Assembly: GCA_021806615.1 (NCBI GenBank)
Contig: JAJZRB010000002.1
Location: 1-54,528 of the forward strand
Length of the DNA: 54,528 nucleotides
Origin: a bacterium
GTDB taxonomy: Bacteria > Patescibacteriota > Patescibacteriia > Patescibacteriales > UBA12465
Reading direction: 5' to 3'
The translations under genes and the position numbers were made by a program. Of this stretch, positions 9,657-18,755 are shown piece by piece. The notes under the pieces are model-generated. The model did no database searches. It was not told the DNA's origin and worked only from the letters and a program-made list of their open reading frames with translations. Each line of letters opens with the position of its first letter. Positions within the stretch are counted from its first letter, which is position 1.

Positions 9657-10175
9657 TTAATCATTGAGCGTTTCAGCCGTCTGCAGTCTCGGGTTAGGAT
9701 CGAATAAGACCTCAAATTTTGTGAAGTCTAAGAAGGGAAAGCGGTCGTCAACATCATTATTGATCTGGACGAGTTGTCCCTCTTTGGCTTCTTTAAAGCC
9801 GAGATTTTTCAGGAATGTTTGATCGGTTATCAGGAGAGTTCCTTCTTCCAAGCTGTTCAGGAATGATCGGGCGTCCGGAACCAGGAATTTTTTTTCTGAA
9901 ATTTCCGCGCCGTCCGTCAGGAAGACGATGCCGGCATCGGGGTCCGGGAAACTTTCCGATCCGCATACGACGCTGTAAGCGTCAGGATTCAAGTCCATGA
10001 TGACAGCGACTTGGCTGTGTCTGAAACCGGTGCCGATAATAACTTGCTGGATTTTTATTTCCGGCATTTTCGCTGCAATCGTTCCGGCTATGGACATAGC
10101 TGTCATCGTCAAGCCAGGATTGGCTTTGCCGCTTTCAACTTGTCCGCAGGTGACAACATAAATAGTTTTTTCCAT
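9657..10175 (-). CDS. Hypothetical protein, possibly a degenerate histidine-phosphatase-superfamily member
   Basis: VVTCGQVESGKANPGLTMTAMSIAG resembles the RHGE...N..GLT..G start without RHG; GTGFRHSQVAVIM resembles the second arginine segment. Confidence 0.45.
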   Translation of the reverse strand: MEKTIYVVTCGQVESGKANPGLTMTAMSIAGTIAAKMPEIKIQQVIIGTGFRHSQVAVIMDLNPDAYSVVCGSESFPDPDAGIVFLTDGAEISEKKFLVPDARSFLNSLEEGTLLITDQTFLKNLGFKEAKEGQLVQINNDVDDRFPFLDFTKFEVLFDPNPRLQTAETLND

Positions 10176-10288
10176 TTTGGGGCCTCAAGTTTAAATTGAA
10201 AAATGAACGTTGATTAAAATCGTTAATTAAAAAATGTCGTTCTTTATTTTTACTTTATAATCTTTATTAGTATTTGTCAATATGAAGA

Positions 10289-10317
10289 TTGGCAAAATTC
10301 CGTTTTTCCTTTATAAT
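10289..10317 (+). promoter_or_regulatory. Promoter for pyk-eno
   Basis: TTGGCA (10289-10294), 17-nt spacer, TATAAT (10312-10317). Confidence 0.7.
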
Positions 10318-10386
10318 GGAGTTGGCCTAAACAAGGCTCTTTTAGTAAAAGACATCTTGGCATGTCTTTATTTATAATTATTAGCT

Positions 10387-11415
10387 ATGACTACGAAAAT
10401 TATCGCTACTATTGGACCAAAAACCGATTCGCCGGATCATCTTCTCCCGCTCCTTAAAGCGGGCGTGGACATCGTCCGGGTAAATTTTTCACATGCCGAT
10501 TATGATCAGTATAAAAGCATTAAGAAGACTATTGATGATTTTAATCAAAGCGCGGCTAATCACGTGGATTTGATGCTGGATTTGCAAGGACCGCGTATCC
10601 GCGTCGGCACTTTGCCGGAAGAAGGTATAATCTTGAAAGAAAGGGAAATTTATAAATTTATCTATTCCAAATCCCCTTATGAATCAGGCGGGGTTATTCC
10701 GATAAACAACGCGGAGCTGTACCTAGATATCAAGAAGAACGATCCTTTGTTCTTATGTAACGGCGCTATTGAACTACTGGTGCAAGACGTCAGGCGCGAA
10801 GTGATCACGGCTAAGGTCATTACCGGCGGCCTTTTGACTTCTAAGAAAGGGATAAATGTCCCTCGGACGCATATTAAAAAAGGCGGCATGACTCCTAAGG
10901 ACGTCCAGGATGTTAAGTTTGGCTTGCGCGCCGGCATGGATTATGTGGCGCTTTCTTTCGTCCAGACCGAAGAAGACGTCCTGCGCTTGCGCCGCTTATT
11001 AGGCAAGAAAAGCAAGGTCAAGATAATTTCCAAGATTGAGCGGGCTATCGCTTTGAAGAATATCGATAAGATTATCGCCGCTTCGGATGTGATTATGGTA
11101 GCCCGAGGCGATTTGGGCATTGAAATCCCGATTGAAGACCTGCCGATAATCCAGAAGAATCTGGTCCGGCATGCCCATTGGCACGATAAACCGGCGATAA
11201 TCGCGACCCAGGTCATGACTTCTATGATTCAGAATCCGCATCCGACCCGCGCGGAGGTTTCAGATATCGCTAATGCCGTATTTGATGGCGCTGACATGGT
11301 CATGCTCTCAGACGAGACGGCAGTGGGCGATTATCCGGTTCCGGCCATCAAGACTTTGCGTAAAGTCCTGGACCGGGCGGAACGCTATCTCTATAAAACT
11401 AATGTCACCCTCTAA
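10387..11415 (+). CDS. pyk: Pyruvate kinase lacking the C-terminal domain
   Basis: TKIIATIGPKTDSPDHL, VRVNFSHA, KIERAIALKNIDKIIAASDVIMVARGDLGIEIP, MVMLSDETAVGDYPV; ends at 342 aa. Confidence 0.93.
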   Translation: MTTKIIATIGPKTDSPDHLLPLLKAGVDIVRVNFSHADYDQYKSIKKTIDDFNQSAANHVDLMLDLQGPRIRVGTLPEEGIILKEREIYKFIYSKSPYESGGVIPINNAELYLDIKKNDPLFLCNGAIELLVQDVRREVITAKVITGGLLTSKKGINVPRTHIKKGGMTPKDVQDVKFGLRAGMDYVALSFVQTEEDVLRLRRLLGKKSKVKIISKIERAIALKNIDKIIAASDVIMVARGDLGIEIPIEDLPIIQKNLVRHAHWHDKPAIIATQVMTSMIQNPHPTRAEVSDIANAVFDGADMVMLSDETAVGDYPVPAIKTLRKVLDRAERYLYKTNVTL

Positions 11416-11416
11416 T

Positions 11417-12706
11417 ATGAAGATAAAAGATATCCGAGCTTTGGAAGTTTTAGATTCCCGCGGCAATCCGACTGTCGCCGCGACCGTTATCTTGGATAGC
11501 GGCGTTAGCGCGACGGCCATGGTTCCGAGCGGCGCTTCTACGGGGAGCTATGAAGCCGTAGAATTACGCGATCAGGATGCCGGCCGCTATCACGGCCAGG
11601 GAGTCTTGACCGCGCTCAAGAATATTACGGACAAGATAAGGCCGGTCCTTCTTGGTTTAGATCCGACCGAGCAGGAAAAAATAGATGAACTTATGATCAG
11701 GTTGGACGGTACAGAAAACAAAGCCAATTTAGGAGCGAACGCTATTCTAGCCGTTTCCTTGGCCGTAGCGCGCGCCGCCGCCGCCGGTTCGGGCAAGCCC
11801 CTTTATCAATATTTGACGAAATTCAATCCAGATTTTTCCGGCCGATATACTATGCCGATCCCGATGATGAACGTCCTGAACGGCGGTAAGCACGCTAATT
11901 GGGCGACCGATATCCAAGAATATATGATCCTACCCGTCGGCGCTGAGAATATGGCGGGAGCGGTCAGGATCGGTTCGGAGATCTACCAGAGCTTGAAGAA
12001 GATCATAAAAGACCATGGCTATAGCGTGGCGGTGGGTGATGAGGGAGGCTTCGCCCCGGCCGTGAAGAATAATGAAGAGACTTTCGCTCTCCTGGCAGAA
12101 GCGGTCAAGGCCGCCGGCTATGAATTGGGCCGGGATATAATTTTCGGCATTGATGCGGCCGCTTCGGAATTTTTTAAGGATGGCGCGTATTACTTGAAGA
12201 AGGAAGGAAAGAATCTAAGCGGCTATGAGCTAGCCGGTTTTTATCGCGATTTAGCGACTCGTTATCCTATTTATTCCTTTGAAGATGTCTTTGCCGAGGA
12301 TGATTGGGATAGTTTCCGCGACTTTACCGCGGCGGGCGGCGATAAGATCCAGGTTGTCGGCGATGACTTATACGTTACGAACGTCAAACGCCTGGAACGT
12401 GGCATCGCGGAAAAAACGACTAACTCTATCCTGATCAAGCTCAACCAGATAGGCACCCTGTCGGAAACGATCAAAGCCGTTCTTTTGGCGCACCAAAAGG
12501 GTTTGACTGCGGTTATTTCCCATCGTAGCGGCGAAACCGAAGATGCTTTCATCGCCGATCTGGTAGTCGCGATGGGGAGCGGCCAAATCAAAGCTGGAGC
12601 GCCAGCCAGGTCAGAACGGACCGCTAAATACAACCGCTTAATGGCTATTGAAGACGAATTAAAAGGCCTAGCTTTTTATGCGACCTGGCCTTTCGCCGGA
12701 AAATAA
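11417..12706 (+). CDS. eno: Enolase (phosphopyruvate hydratase)
   Basis: MKIKDIRALEVLDSRGNPTVAATV..., SFEDVFAEDDWDSF, ISHRSGETEDAFIADL. The ORF-track start at 11273 overlaps pyk; ATG 11417 is canonical. Confidence 0.96.
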   Translation: MKIKDIRALEVLDSRGNPTVAATVILDSGVSATAMVPSGASTGSYEAVELRDQDAGRYHGQGVLTALKNITDKIRPVLLGLDPTEQEKIDELMIRLDGTENKANLGANAILAVSLAVARAAAAGSGKPLYQYLTKFNPDFSGRYTMPIPMMNVLNGGKHANWATDIQEYMILPVGAENMAGAVRIGSEIYQSLKKIIKDHGYSVAVGDEGGFAPAVKNNEETFALLAEAVKAAGYELGRDIIFGIDAAASEFFKDGAYYLKKEGKNLSGYELAGFYRDLATRYPIYSFEDVFAEDDWDSFRDFTAAGGDKIQVVGDDLYVTNVKRLERGIAEKTTNSILIKLNQIGTLSETIKAVLLAHQKGLTAVISHRSGETEDAFIADLVVAMGSGQIKAGAPARSERTAKYNRLMAIEDELKGLAFYATWPFAGK

Positions 12707-12712
12707 AATCAT

Positions 12713-13822
12713 ATGATGCAAATCATTTTTTTCGCGGTTTCTACAGTCACGCTTTTAGCGAGCCACGCTTTATTCTGGTACATTTTTATCCGTTTCTTCC
12801 ATATCGTTTCTGTCTACGGCCGGATAGCGGCCGCCCTCGTCCTGTTCTTCTTATTTTTAAACGCGATCGTTTCTTCCTATATCATCCATAAGTGGGATAA
12901 TATCTTTACCCGTTATTATTATATCCTTTCCGTCTTCTGGATCGGCCTGTCTTTCAATCTATGCCTGGCCGCCGCGCTTATCGCCGTCTTGAAATTGGCT
13001 GATTGGTCCTTTGATTTCTATCTGCCGGATTTATATTTGAAAATAATCTTTGTCGCCTCCGCCTCGTTCCTGACTCTCATCGGCCTCTATCGCGCTTGGC
13101 GTCCGCAGGTCAAAGAATATACGGTTACCATTAAGGATCTGCCGGAGTCTTGGCAAAATAAGACCATAGTCCAATTATCAGACGTCCATCTGGGAGCGAT
13201 TTATCGTAAAAAATTTTTTTATCGCTTGATTGATAAGATAAATGACCTGGATCCAGCCGCCGTTTTTATCACCGGAGACCTGTTTGACGGCATGGATGCG
13301 GAATTTAGCTGGCTTAACCATCCTTTCGCGCGCCTTAACGCTCCGCAAGGGATCTATTATAGCTTCGGCAACCACGATTTGTACCTCGGCTTCAATCGCG
13401 TCATCGATCTATTGAAAGAAAACCCGGTCAAGATCTTGGATAATAGCATGGCTGTCGTAGACGGCTTGCAGATAATCGGTATCAGCTATTCTTTCAATAG
13501 CGATTTCAATCTGGAAGCAGAGATTTTAAAACAGATAAATTACAGCGCGGCTAAACCCAGCATTCTCTTGCTGCACGCGCCGAAAAATATAGATTTAGCT
13601 AAGAAGGCCGGCATTGATTTGCAGCTTTCCGGCCATACGCACGACGGACAGCTCTGGCCCTTTAATTATATCGTGAGCTGGGCGCATAAGGGTTATGGCT
13701 ACGGATTTTTCCATGAAGGCGATTTTTCCCTGGTCGTCACTTCCGGCGCCGGTTCCTGGGGTCCGCCGATCAGGACGGCGGCGCGGAGCGAGATAGTCAA
13801 GATCACTTTGCGTAGAAAATAG
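12713..13822 (+). CDS. Membrane-anchored metallophosphoesterase (calcineurin-like)
   Basis: TM segments then VQLSDVHLGAIY, FITGDLFDG, YSFGNHDLY, LQLSGHTHDGQLWPF. Confidence 0.9.
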   Translation: MMQIIFFAVSTVTLLASHALFWYIFIRFFHIVSVYGRIAAALVLFFLFLNAIVSSYIIHKWDNIFTRYYYILSVFWIGLSFNLCLAAALIAVLKLADWSFDFYLPDLYLKIIFVASASFLTLIGLYRAWRPQVKEYTVTIKDLPESWQNKTIVQLSDVHLGAIYRKKFFYRLIDKINDLDPAAVFITGDLFDGMDAEFSWLNHPFARLNAPQGIYYSFGNHDLYLGFNRVIDLLKENPVKILDNSMAVVDGLQIIGISYSFNSDFNLEAEILKQINYSAAKPSILLLHAPKNIDLAKKAGIDLQLSGHTHDGQLWPFNYIVSWAHKGYGYGFFHEGDFSLVVTSGAGSWGPPIRTAARSEIVKITLRRK

Positions 13823-13878
13823 CATGATAGCAGGCGCTGAATTATTATTAAATGGATTGTCCGGGCAATCATAATCAT

Positions 13879-14946
13879 ATGGATATCACTAATCTGCACC
13901 ACGTCTTAGCGGACGAACCGAAGTTCCGCTACGCTCAAGCCAATAAAGCTTTATTCCAGGATTTCATATCTGATTGGGCTGAGGCTTCTAATCTGCCGAA
14001 GCCTTTGCGGGAGAAACTCGCAGAGGAATGTCCTTTAGGAATAAAGGCCGAAGTCTTAGAGACCGCTCGCAGCCATAAAAGTTGGAAAGCTCTTATTACT
14101 TTAGCTGACGGCGAGGTAATAGAAACGGTGCTTATTCGTCAGAATAATGATAAGAAAGCCGATGGTATAAAGGGCCAGGAAGAACAAAAAAGCGCCCGGA
14201 ATACGGTCTGTGTTTCGTCCCAGGCCGGCTGTCCGTTGAATTGCTCTTTTTGCGCGACCGGCATGAACGGCTTCCGCCGCAATTTAAGCGCCGAAGAAAT
14301 AGTCGAACAGGTGGTTTTCTGGTCCCGTTATTTGAAACAGGAGGGAAAGAATGAAAAAATCGATAATATTGTCTTCATGGGCATGGGCGAGCCCTTCTTG
14401 AATTATGAACAATTCATCAAGGCCGTGAAATTCATAAATAATCCGGAAACTTTGAATATCGGCGCGCGCCGCCTGTCGGTTTCTACGGCCGGAGTATTAG
14501 AGGGCATCAAGCGCCTGGCCGGCGAAAAATTACAGATCAATTTAGCGATATCGCTCCATGCGGCTAATGATGAACTCCGCCGCGACCTGATGCCTATCGC
14601 TAAGAAGCACTCTTTGTACGAGCTTTTTAAGGCCGTAGATAATTACATCGCTAAGACCGGGCGCCGGGTGATGTTTGAATACCTGATGATAAAAGGCGTT
14701 AACGATCGCGATGAAGACGCGCGGGAACTCGCCCGGCTGATGAAAAAGCCGCTCTATCTCGCGAACCTCATCCCCTATAATCCCACCGGCCGCTTCCAGG
14801 CTTCCGACCGCGGACGCATCGCTGAATTTAAAAAGATATTGGAAGGAGAACGGGTGCCGGTGACTGTGCGCCTGAGTTTCGGGGCGGATATTTCCGCCGC
14901 CTGCGGACAATTAGCCGGAAAGAAGAAAAACCAGGCCGCTGCTTAG
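13879..14946 (+). CDS. rlmN: 23S rRNA (adenine2503-C2)-methyltransferase, radical SAM
   Basis: CPLNCSFCATG radical-SAM motif, GMGEPFLNYEQFIKAV, RLSVSTAGV, LAISLHAANDELR. ATG 13879 preferred to 13852. Confidence 0.93.
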   Translation: MDITNLHHVLADEPKFRYAQANKALFQDFISDWAEASNLPKPLREKLAEECPLGIKAEVLETARSHKSWKALITLADGEVIETVLIRQNNDKKADGIKGQEEQKSARNTVCVSSQAGCPLNCSFCATGMNGFRRNLSAEEIVEQVVFWSRYLKQEGKNEKIDNIVFMGMGEPFLNYEQFIKAVKFINNPETLNIGARRLSVSTAGVLEGIKRLAGEKLQINLAISLHAANDELRRDLMPIAKKHSLYELFKAVDNYIAKTGRRVMFEYLMIKGVNDRDEDARELARLMKKPLYLANLIPYNPTGRFQASDRGRIAEFKKILEGERVPVTVRLSFGADISAACGQLAGKKKNQAAA

Positions 14947-14987
14947 CTAGATCTGGGCCAAGCGCCATAAGAATATTCGGTAAATGA

Positions 14988-15016
14988 AAAAGCTCAACTT
15001 AACTAGTTGAGCTTTT
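14988..15016. terminator. Bidirectional intrinsic terminator
   Basis: aaaagctcaact (14988-14999) / agttgagctttt (15005-15016), loop taact, between convergent genes. Confidence 0.85.
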
Positions 15017-15027
15017 GAGTTTGAGAA

Positions 15028-16089
15028 TCAAGGCGATGAGTCGCGGGCATAACGGGCAGGATAGCGCACGACTTCGGCGTTCAGGAGCCGGACCAAAGTC
15101 TTATTGTCTATCTTATCAGCCACGTGCTCTTTGATTATCGGGACGATATCAAGCTTGGCTGAACCGACTTCCATCCGTTCCTGTCCTTGGATGCGATATT
15201 TAACGACGCAAAGCCAGGGAAAACGTTTATAGCCATAGGCGAGAATGTCTTGGACATTGATGAAATTAGGCATTTCGCCCAAATTAACATAACCGACCGG
15301 GCGGCCGATCTTCTTAGCTTGGCGGAAAAAGATTGAAGAGTCGGAGAATTTCAGCTTCGCCTTATTAGTCTCTTTGACTGCTTTCGGGAAAAGGTTGGCC
15401 AGAGAGACTACGTCCGTATTTGGTCGGCTATAGATCAATTCTTGGACTGAAGCCAAAAAATAGAATAGGTAGAAATTACTGTCCCGCAGATTATTGCCGA
15501 TAATGCTGGCGACATAGCTGGCTCCCAGATAGCGGACAGCCAAGCTATTGCCGTTTAAAATATCGGGGTTGTCGGACATTAACGCCGCTTCCGCTTCTTT
15601 CCAGTATCTCGGACTGTGGCATTTGTACCGTTCCAGGAGCTGAAGAGGCGTAATCCCGCGTTGCCATTTGATGATTTCGCGGTATTGGTTCATATAATGC
15701 AGTTCAGCTGGCAGCCAATCATGCTGAGTATCCAGCCACCAGGCGATATCCGCTTCGTGCCGCTCCATAAAAGCGACGAGATTCGGCATATCCTCGTTAT
15801 GCTGAGGTCCGATATTGATAAGATATAGGCTTATCCCCCCGGTATTTATAGGCATCCGGTCTTCATCTTCCAGATAAGGATTATCATCTTCGCGCTGATA
15901 GTGCTTTATTTCCGCGAGAAGAGCTCTTTGAAAACCATCTTCGTCGCCAAGAGATTCAGGCTTGGCATTCATGACGATAATCGTTTCCGGGGATTTCCTG
16001 AATTTACGAAAGATGGCCGCAACCGGGAAAATATTTTCCAGTCTGCTGATATCACATAGGATTACTTTGATTGACGGGTAACTAGGCAT
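15028..16089 (-). CDS. Hypothetical protein (possible divergent DHH-superfamily)
   Basis: Intact 353-aa ORF with ggagg SD 5 nt upstream of the ATG; LYLINIGP...WWLDTQHDW is weakly DHH-like. Confidence 0.6.
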   Translation of the reverse strand: MPSYPSIKVILCDISRLENIFPVAAIFRKFRKSPETIIVMNAKPESLGDEDGFQRALLAEIKHYQREDDNPYLEDEDRMPINTGGISLYLINIGPQHNEDMPNLVAFMERHEADIAWWLDTQHDWLPAELHYMNQYREIIKWQRGITPLQLLERYKCHSPRYWKEAEAALMSDNPDILNGNSLAVRYLGASYVASIIGNNLRDSNFYLFYFLASVQELIYSRPNTDVVSLANLFPKAVKETNKAKLKFSDSSIFFRQAKKIGRPVGYVNLGEMPNFINVQDILAYGYKRFPWLCVVKYRIQGQERMEVGSAKLDIVPIIKEHVADKIDNKTLVRLLNAEVVRYPARYARDSSP

Positions 16090-16263
16090 GATATCCTCCG
16101 TTCATTAAATGATTGTTTAAGGACGATTATTTTTAAAATTTTTATCTTATTAACTATAGATAATTTAGCGCAGTTAGCCGCTCGCGTCAACAAAAAAGGT
16201 GCATAACCTCAGCCGGACACCTTATATTTCCGTGTTTTAGGGCCGCCGCCTGTTTATAGGCAT

Positions 16264-16611
16264 TCAGCTTAATATGCCAGCTATGTCTTTCTTGAGGCGT
16301 TCAGTCAGCTTTATCGCTTGGCTATATCGGCCGCTACGAGCGGCGGCGCGGGCGGCTGTAAAACGGGCGAAAACCTCTTCGTTGACGCCGCCTACTTGCC
16401 GACCGGTTATCTGTCGCCAAGCTCGATAGTCATTATTTTCAAAAGCGCTGATAATCAGTTCCCGCCGCTCCTGTTTATAAGAGGCTTGATCGTTATTCCA
16501 GTCGATATCAGCGTCGTTATTCAATGGCGCCTGATAGCTGCCCGCCAGGCCAGCCGACAGGAAGAATGTCAAGAAGGCGATATTTATAGCCGCTTTTTTA
16601 TATTTTTTCAT
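16264..16611 (-). CDS. Small secreted hypothetical protein
   Basis: Signal-peptide-like N-terminus MKKYKKAAINIAFLTFFLSAGLAGS; 115 aa. Confidence 0.55.
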   Translation of the reverse strand: MKKYKKAAINIAFLTFFLSAGLAGSYQAPLNNDADIDWNNDQASYKQERRELIISAFENNDYRAWRQITGRQVGGVNEEVFARFTAARAAARSGRYSQAIKLTERLKKDIAGILS

Positions 16612-16712
16612 AGGTTGAAGCTAGATATTCATTAGTACGCCGGATGGCTACCGATTTCTTCAAATTTAGGAATTATTCGGATTTTTTGGTAAAATAAGAA
16701 TATTAAGAATAT

Positions 16713-17807
16713 ATGGTATTAAAGCCTGACAATTACGATTATCTCTGGACAGATCATGAAATTAATTTCATTTTTACTTCCTGCTACCTTTTTCCAGAAT
16801 TCAGGCGCGCTGATATTGTCCTAATCTATAATTGGCGTGATAAAGGCCTACGTTTTTTCTTATCTAAGCAAGACCGCCTGAAATTCGCTAATTATGGCGT
16901 AAGGTTCTATCGGCATTATTTTCCGGCCTGGCAGAAAAATATCCTGGAAAACATCAAGCGCGGGAAAGACTTGATTCGGGAAACTGGCGCGGATAGGCTG
17001 AAGGTCGCCCGTTTATCGGAAAGAGAATTAAAGGGAAAAATCCGGCGGCGAGCCAGATTATTCCAAGCTCTTGGCGGGAATTATTTTTATACCGAATTCT
17101 TTTTTTCAGATAAAGTAGAGAGGTCATTTTCCGATCCTCAGATTCGGAAAAATTTTCAAGCTATGGGCCGTCTAAAATTCAGGGCTCGTGGAGTATTAAA
17201 TAGTTTCTACAATTATCACCATATCTTTGAGCCTTATATCGATGAAGCCGGACGGCGCTTGAAACGAAAAGATATCCAATGGCTCAGCTATCAGGAGGTT
17301 TTGGATTTATTATCTGGACGGCACGTTAGAGAAAGCCATCGGGATAGTCGCTCTTGGCTTTTGGCTAAAAATACCGATTGGCAGCTACGGAGCGGCAGGA
17401 ATATCGACAAGACGATAGCCGAATTCGAGCGATATTTCTTTCCGCCGAGTAAGGCGACGTTTTGGCCGGCCGTCATTGCTAATCGGGGTTCGTATAAGGG
17501 GCGGGTTAAGATCATCCGCACCTTATTCAGTAATAAAATTTTAGATGAATTGAAAAAGGTAAAACGCGGCGATATCTTAGTAGCGGAAACGACCGGGCCG
17601 GAGATGATGGTCGCCTGCCGAAAAGCTGGAGCGATTATTACTGACGAAGGCGGCTTGACTTCGCACGCGGCTATTGTCGCCCGGGAACTGGGAGTTCCTT
17701 GCCTGGTCGGCGCCAAGGTCGCCACTAAGGCCCTACAGGATGGCGACCTGGTCAGAGTAGACGCTGACAAAGGCTTGTTCAAAATATTAAAAAAGGCTAA
17801 ACGCTAA
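16713..17807 (+). CDS. Stand-alone PEP-utilising enzyme mobile (phosphohistidine swivel) domain protein
   Basis: C-terminal GDILVAETTGPEMM...AGAIITDEGGLTSHAAIVARELGVPCLVGAKVATKALQDGDLVRVDADKG with the swivel His. Confidence 0.88.
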   Translation: MVLKPDNYDYLWTDHEINFIFTSCYLFPEFRRADIVLIYNWRDKGLRFFLSKQDRLKFANYGVRFYRHYFPAWQKNILENIKRGKDLIRETGADRLKVARLSERELKGKIRRRARLFQALGGNYFYTEFFFSDKVERSFSDPQIRKNFQAMGRLKFRARGVLNSFYNYHHIFEPYIDEAGRRLKRKDIQWLSYQEVLDLLSGRHVRESHRDSRSWLLAKNTDWQLRSGRNIDKTIAEFERYFFPPSKATFWPAVIANRGSYKGRVKIIRTLFSNKILDELKKVKRGDILVAETTGPEMMVACRKAGAIITDEGGLTSHAAIVARELGVPCLVGAKVATKALQDGDLVRVDADKGLFKILKKAKR

Positions 17808-17824
17808 ATGCTAAACGCTAAACG
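17797..17824 (+). repeat. Tandem heptanucleotide repeat (4 x ctaaaYg)
   Basis: ctaaacg-ctaaatg-ctaaacg-ctaaacg; the stop codon of the preceding gene (17805-17807) lies in unit 2. Confidence 0.8.
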
Positions 17825-17838
17825 CCGACAATAAATAT

Positions 17839-18747
17839 ATGATTAATTTTGAAAAAAAAGTCCCGGCAGAAAAAGGACGGGATAAAGACGATAAGTTTTT
17901 CGCGATTCGGCACAGCATCGCCGAATATAAGCTGAACGAAGGCATTGTCAATTCCGATAATCCTGAAGCGGCGCCCAGCGCCGATAAGCAATGGTTCAAT
18001 TCCGATTTGACTCCGGAAGGGAAGGAATTAGCCAAAGAAAAAGCGGAGGAGTTTTTTAAAGGATTAAATCCGGAGAAGGACGCCTTATTTTTCGTTTCCA
18101 GCGATTTAGTCCGAGCGGCCGAAACGGCTAAGATCTATTTAGATATCGCGAGAGAGAAGGGTTTCGAAATAATAAAACCGCGAGAGAAATCCGCCCCAGG
18201 CGGCTATCGCGATAAGGCCGAGGAAATCGGCGAAGGCTATATCCGCAAAGTCGGTGCCCTGACTTTGGACCATTTAGACAATATGTTGCGGGAGCATATC
18301 TTCCAAGGGAAGGACTATTTAAAGGAGGTTATAAAAGACCAAACGCTCGTCAGCCAAGAGACAAAAGAAAAATGGGCTGAAGCCCGGAAAATAATTGAAG
18401 CGGATAACCGCGGCTCCTGGGGCGCCAACTATGCGGTCCATTCCGAAGAGATCGAGAAGATATTTCCTAACGTCAAATCCGCTTCTTCGGTTTATAATAC
18501 AAAATTTAAAGATATGTTGCGCTTGATGAGGTTCGGCCAGGCTAAAATAAATGAGCAGGATCCGGAAAAAGATATAAAGGTCTTAGCATTCAGCCATGAA
18601 AATTCCTTTTTGTATTTTTTAAATGAAAATTTCGGTAAGAATCTAAAAAATTGCGAAAGCATCGCTTTCCAGGTGACTGATAGCGATCATGAGGGCGAGC
18701 ATGGGAAGATGCGGTCCGAATTCAAAGGGGAGACTAAAGAAATATAA
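17839..18747 (+). CDS. Histidine phosphatase superfamily-like protein
   Basis: KFFAIRHSIAEY...LTPEGKELAKEKAEEF...FFVSSDLVRAAETAKIYLD. Confidence 0.7.
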   Translation: MINFEKKVPAEKGRDKDDKFFAIRHSIAEYKLNEGIVNSDNPEAAPSADKQWFNSDLTPEGKELAKEKAEEFFKGLNPEKDALFFVSSDLVRAAETAKIYLDIAREKGFEIIKPREKSAPGGYRDKAEEIGEGYIRKVGALTLDHLDNMLREHIFQGKDYLKEVIKDQTLVSQETKEKWAEARKIIEADNRGSWGANYAVHSEEIEKIFPNVKSASSVYNTKFKDMLRLMRFGQAKINEQDPEKDIKVLAFSHENSFLYFLNENFGKNLKNCESIAFQVTDSDHEGEHGKMRSEFKGETKEI

Positions 18748-18755
18748 ATAAAAAT

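Noticed and set aside
11273-11416. 48-aa N-terminal extension of enolase overlapping pyk
   Set aside because: Reads through pyk in another frame; canonical enolase starts at MKIKDIRALEVLDSRGNP (11417).
14542-14910. 122-aa antisense ORF within rlmN
   Set aside because: Shadow ORF of a well-supported sense gene.
16196-16223. Weak inverted repeat aaggtg/cacctt with a T-tract on the minus strand
   Set aside because: Possible terminator of the 16264-16611 gene, but only 6 bp with a 16-nt loop; too weak to list as a feature.
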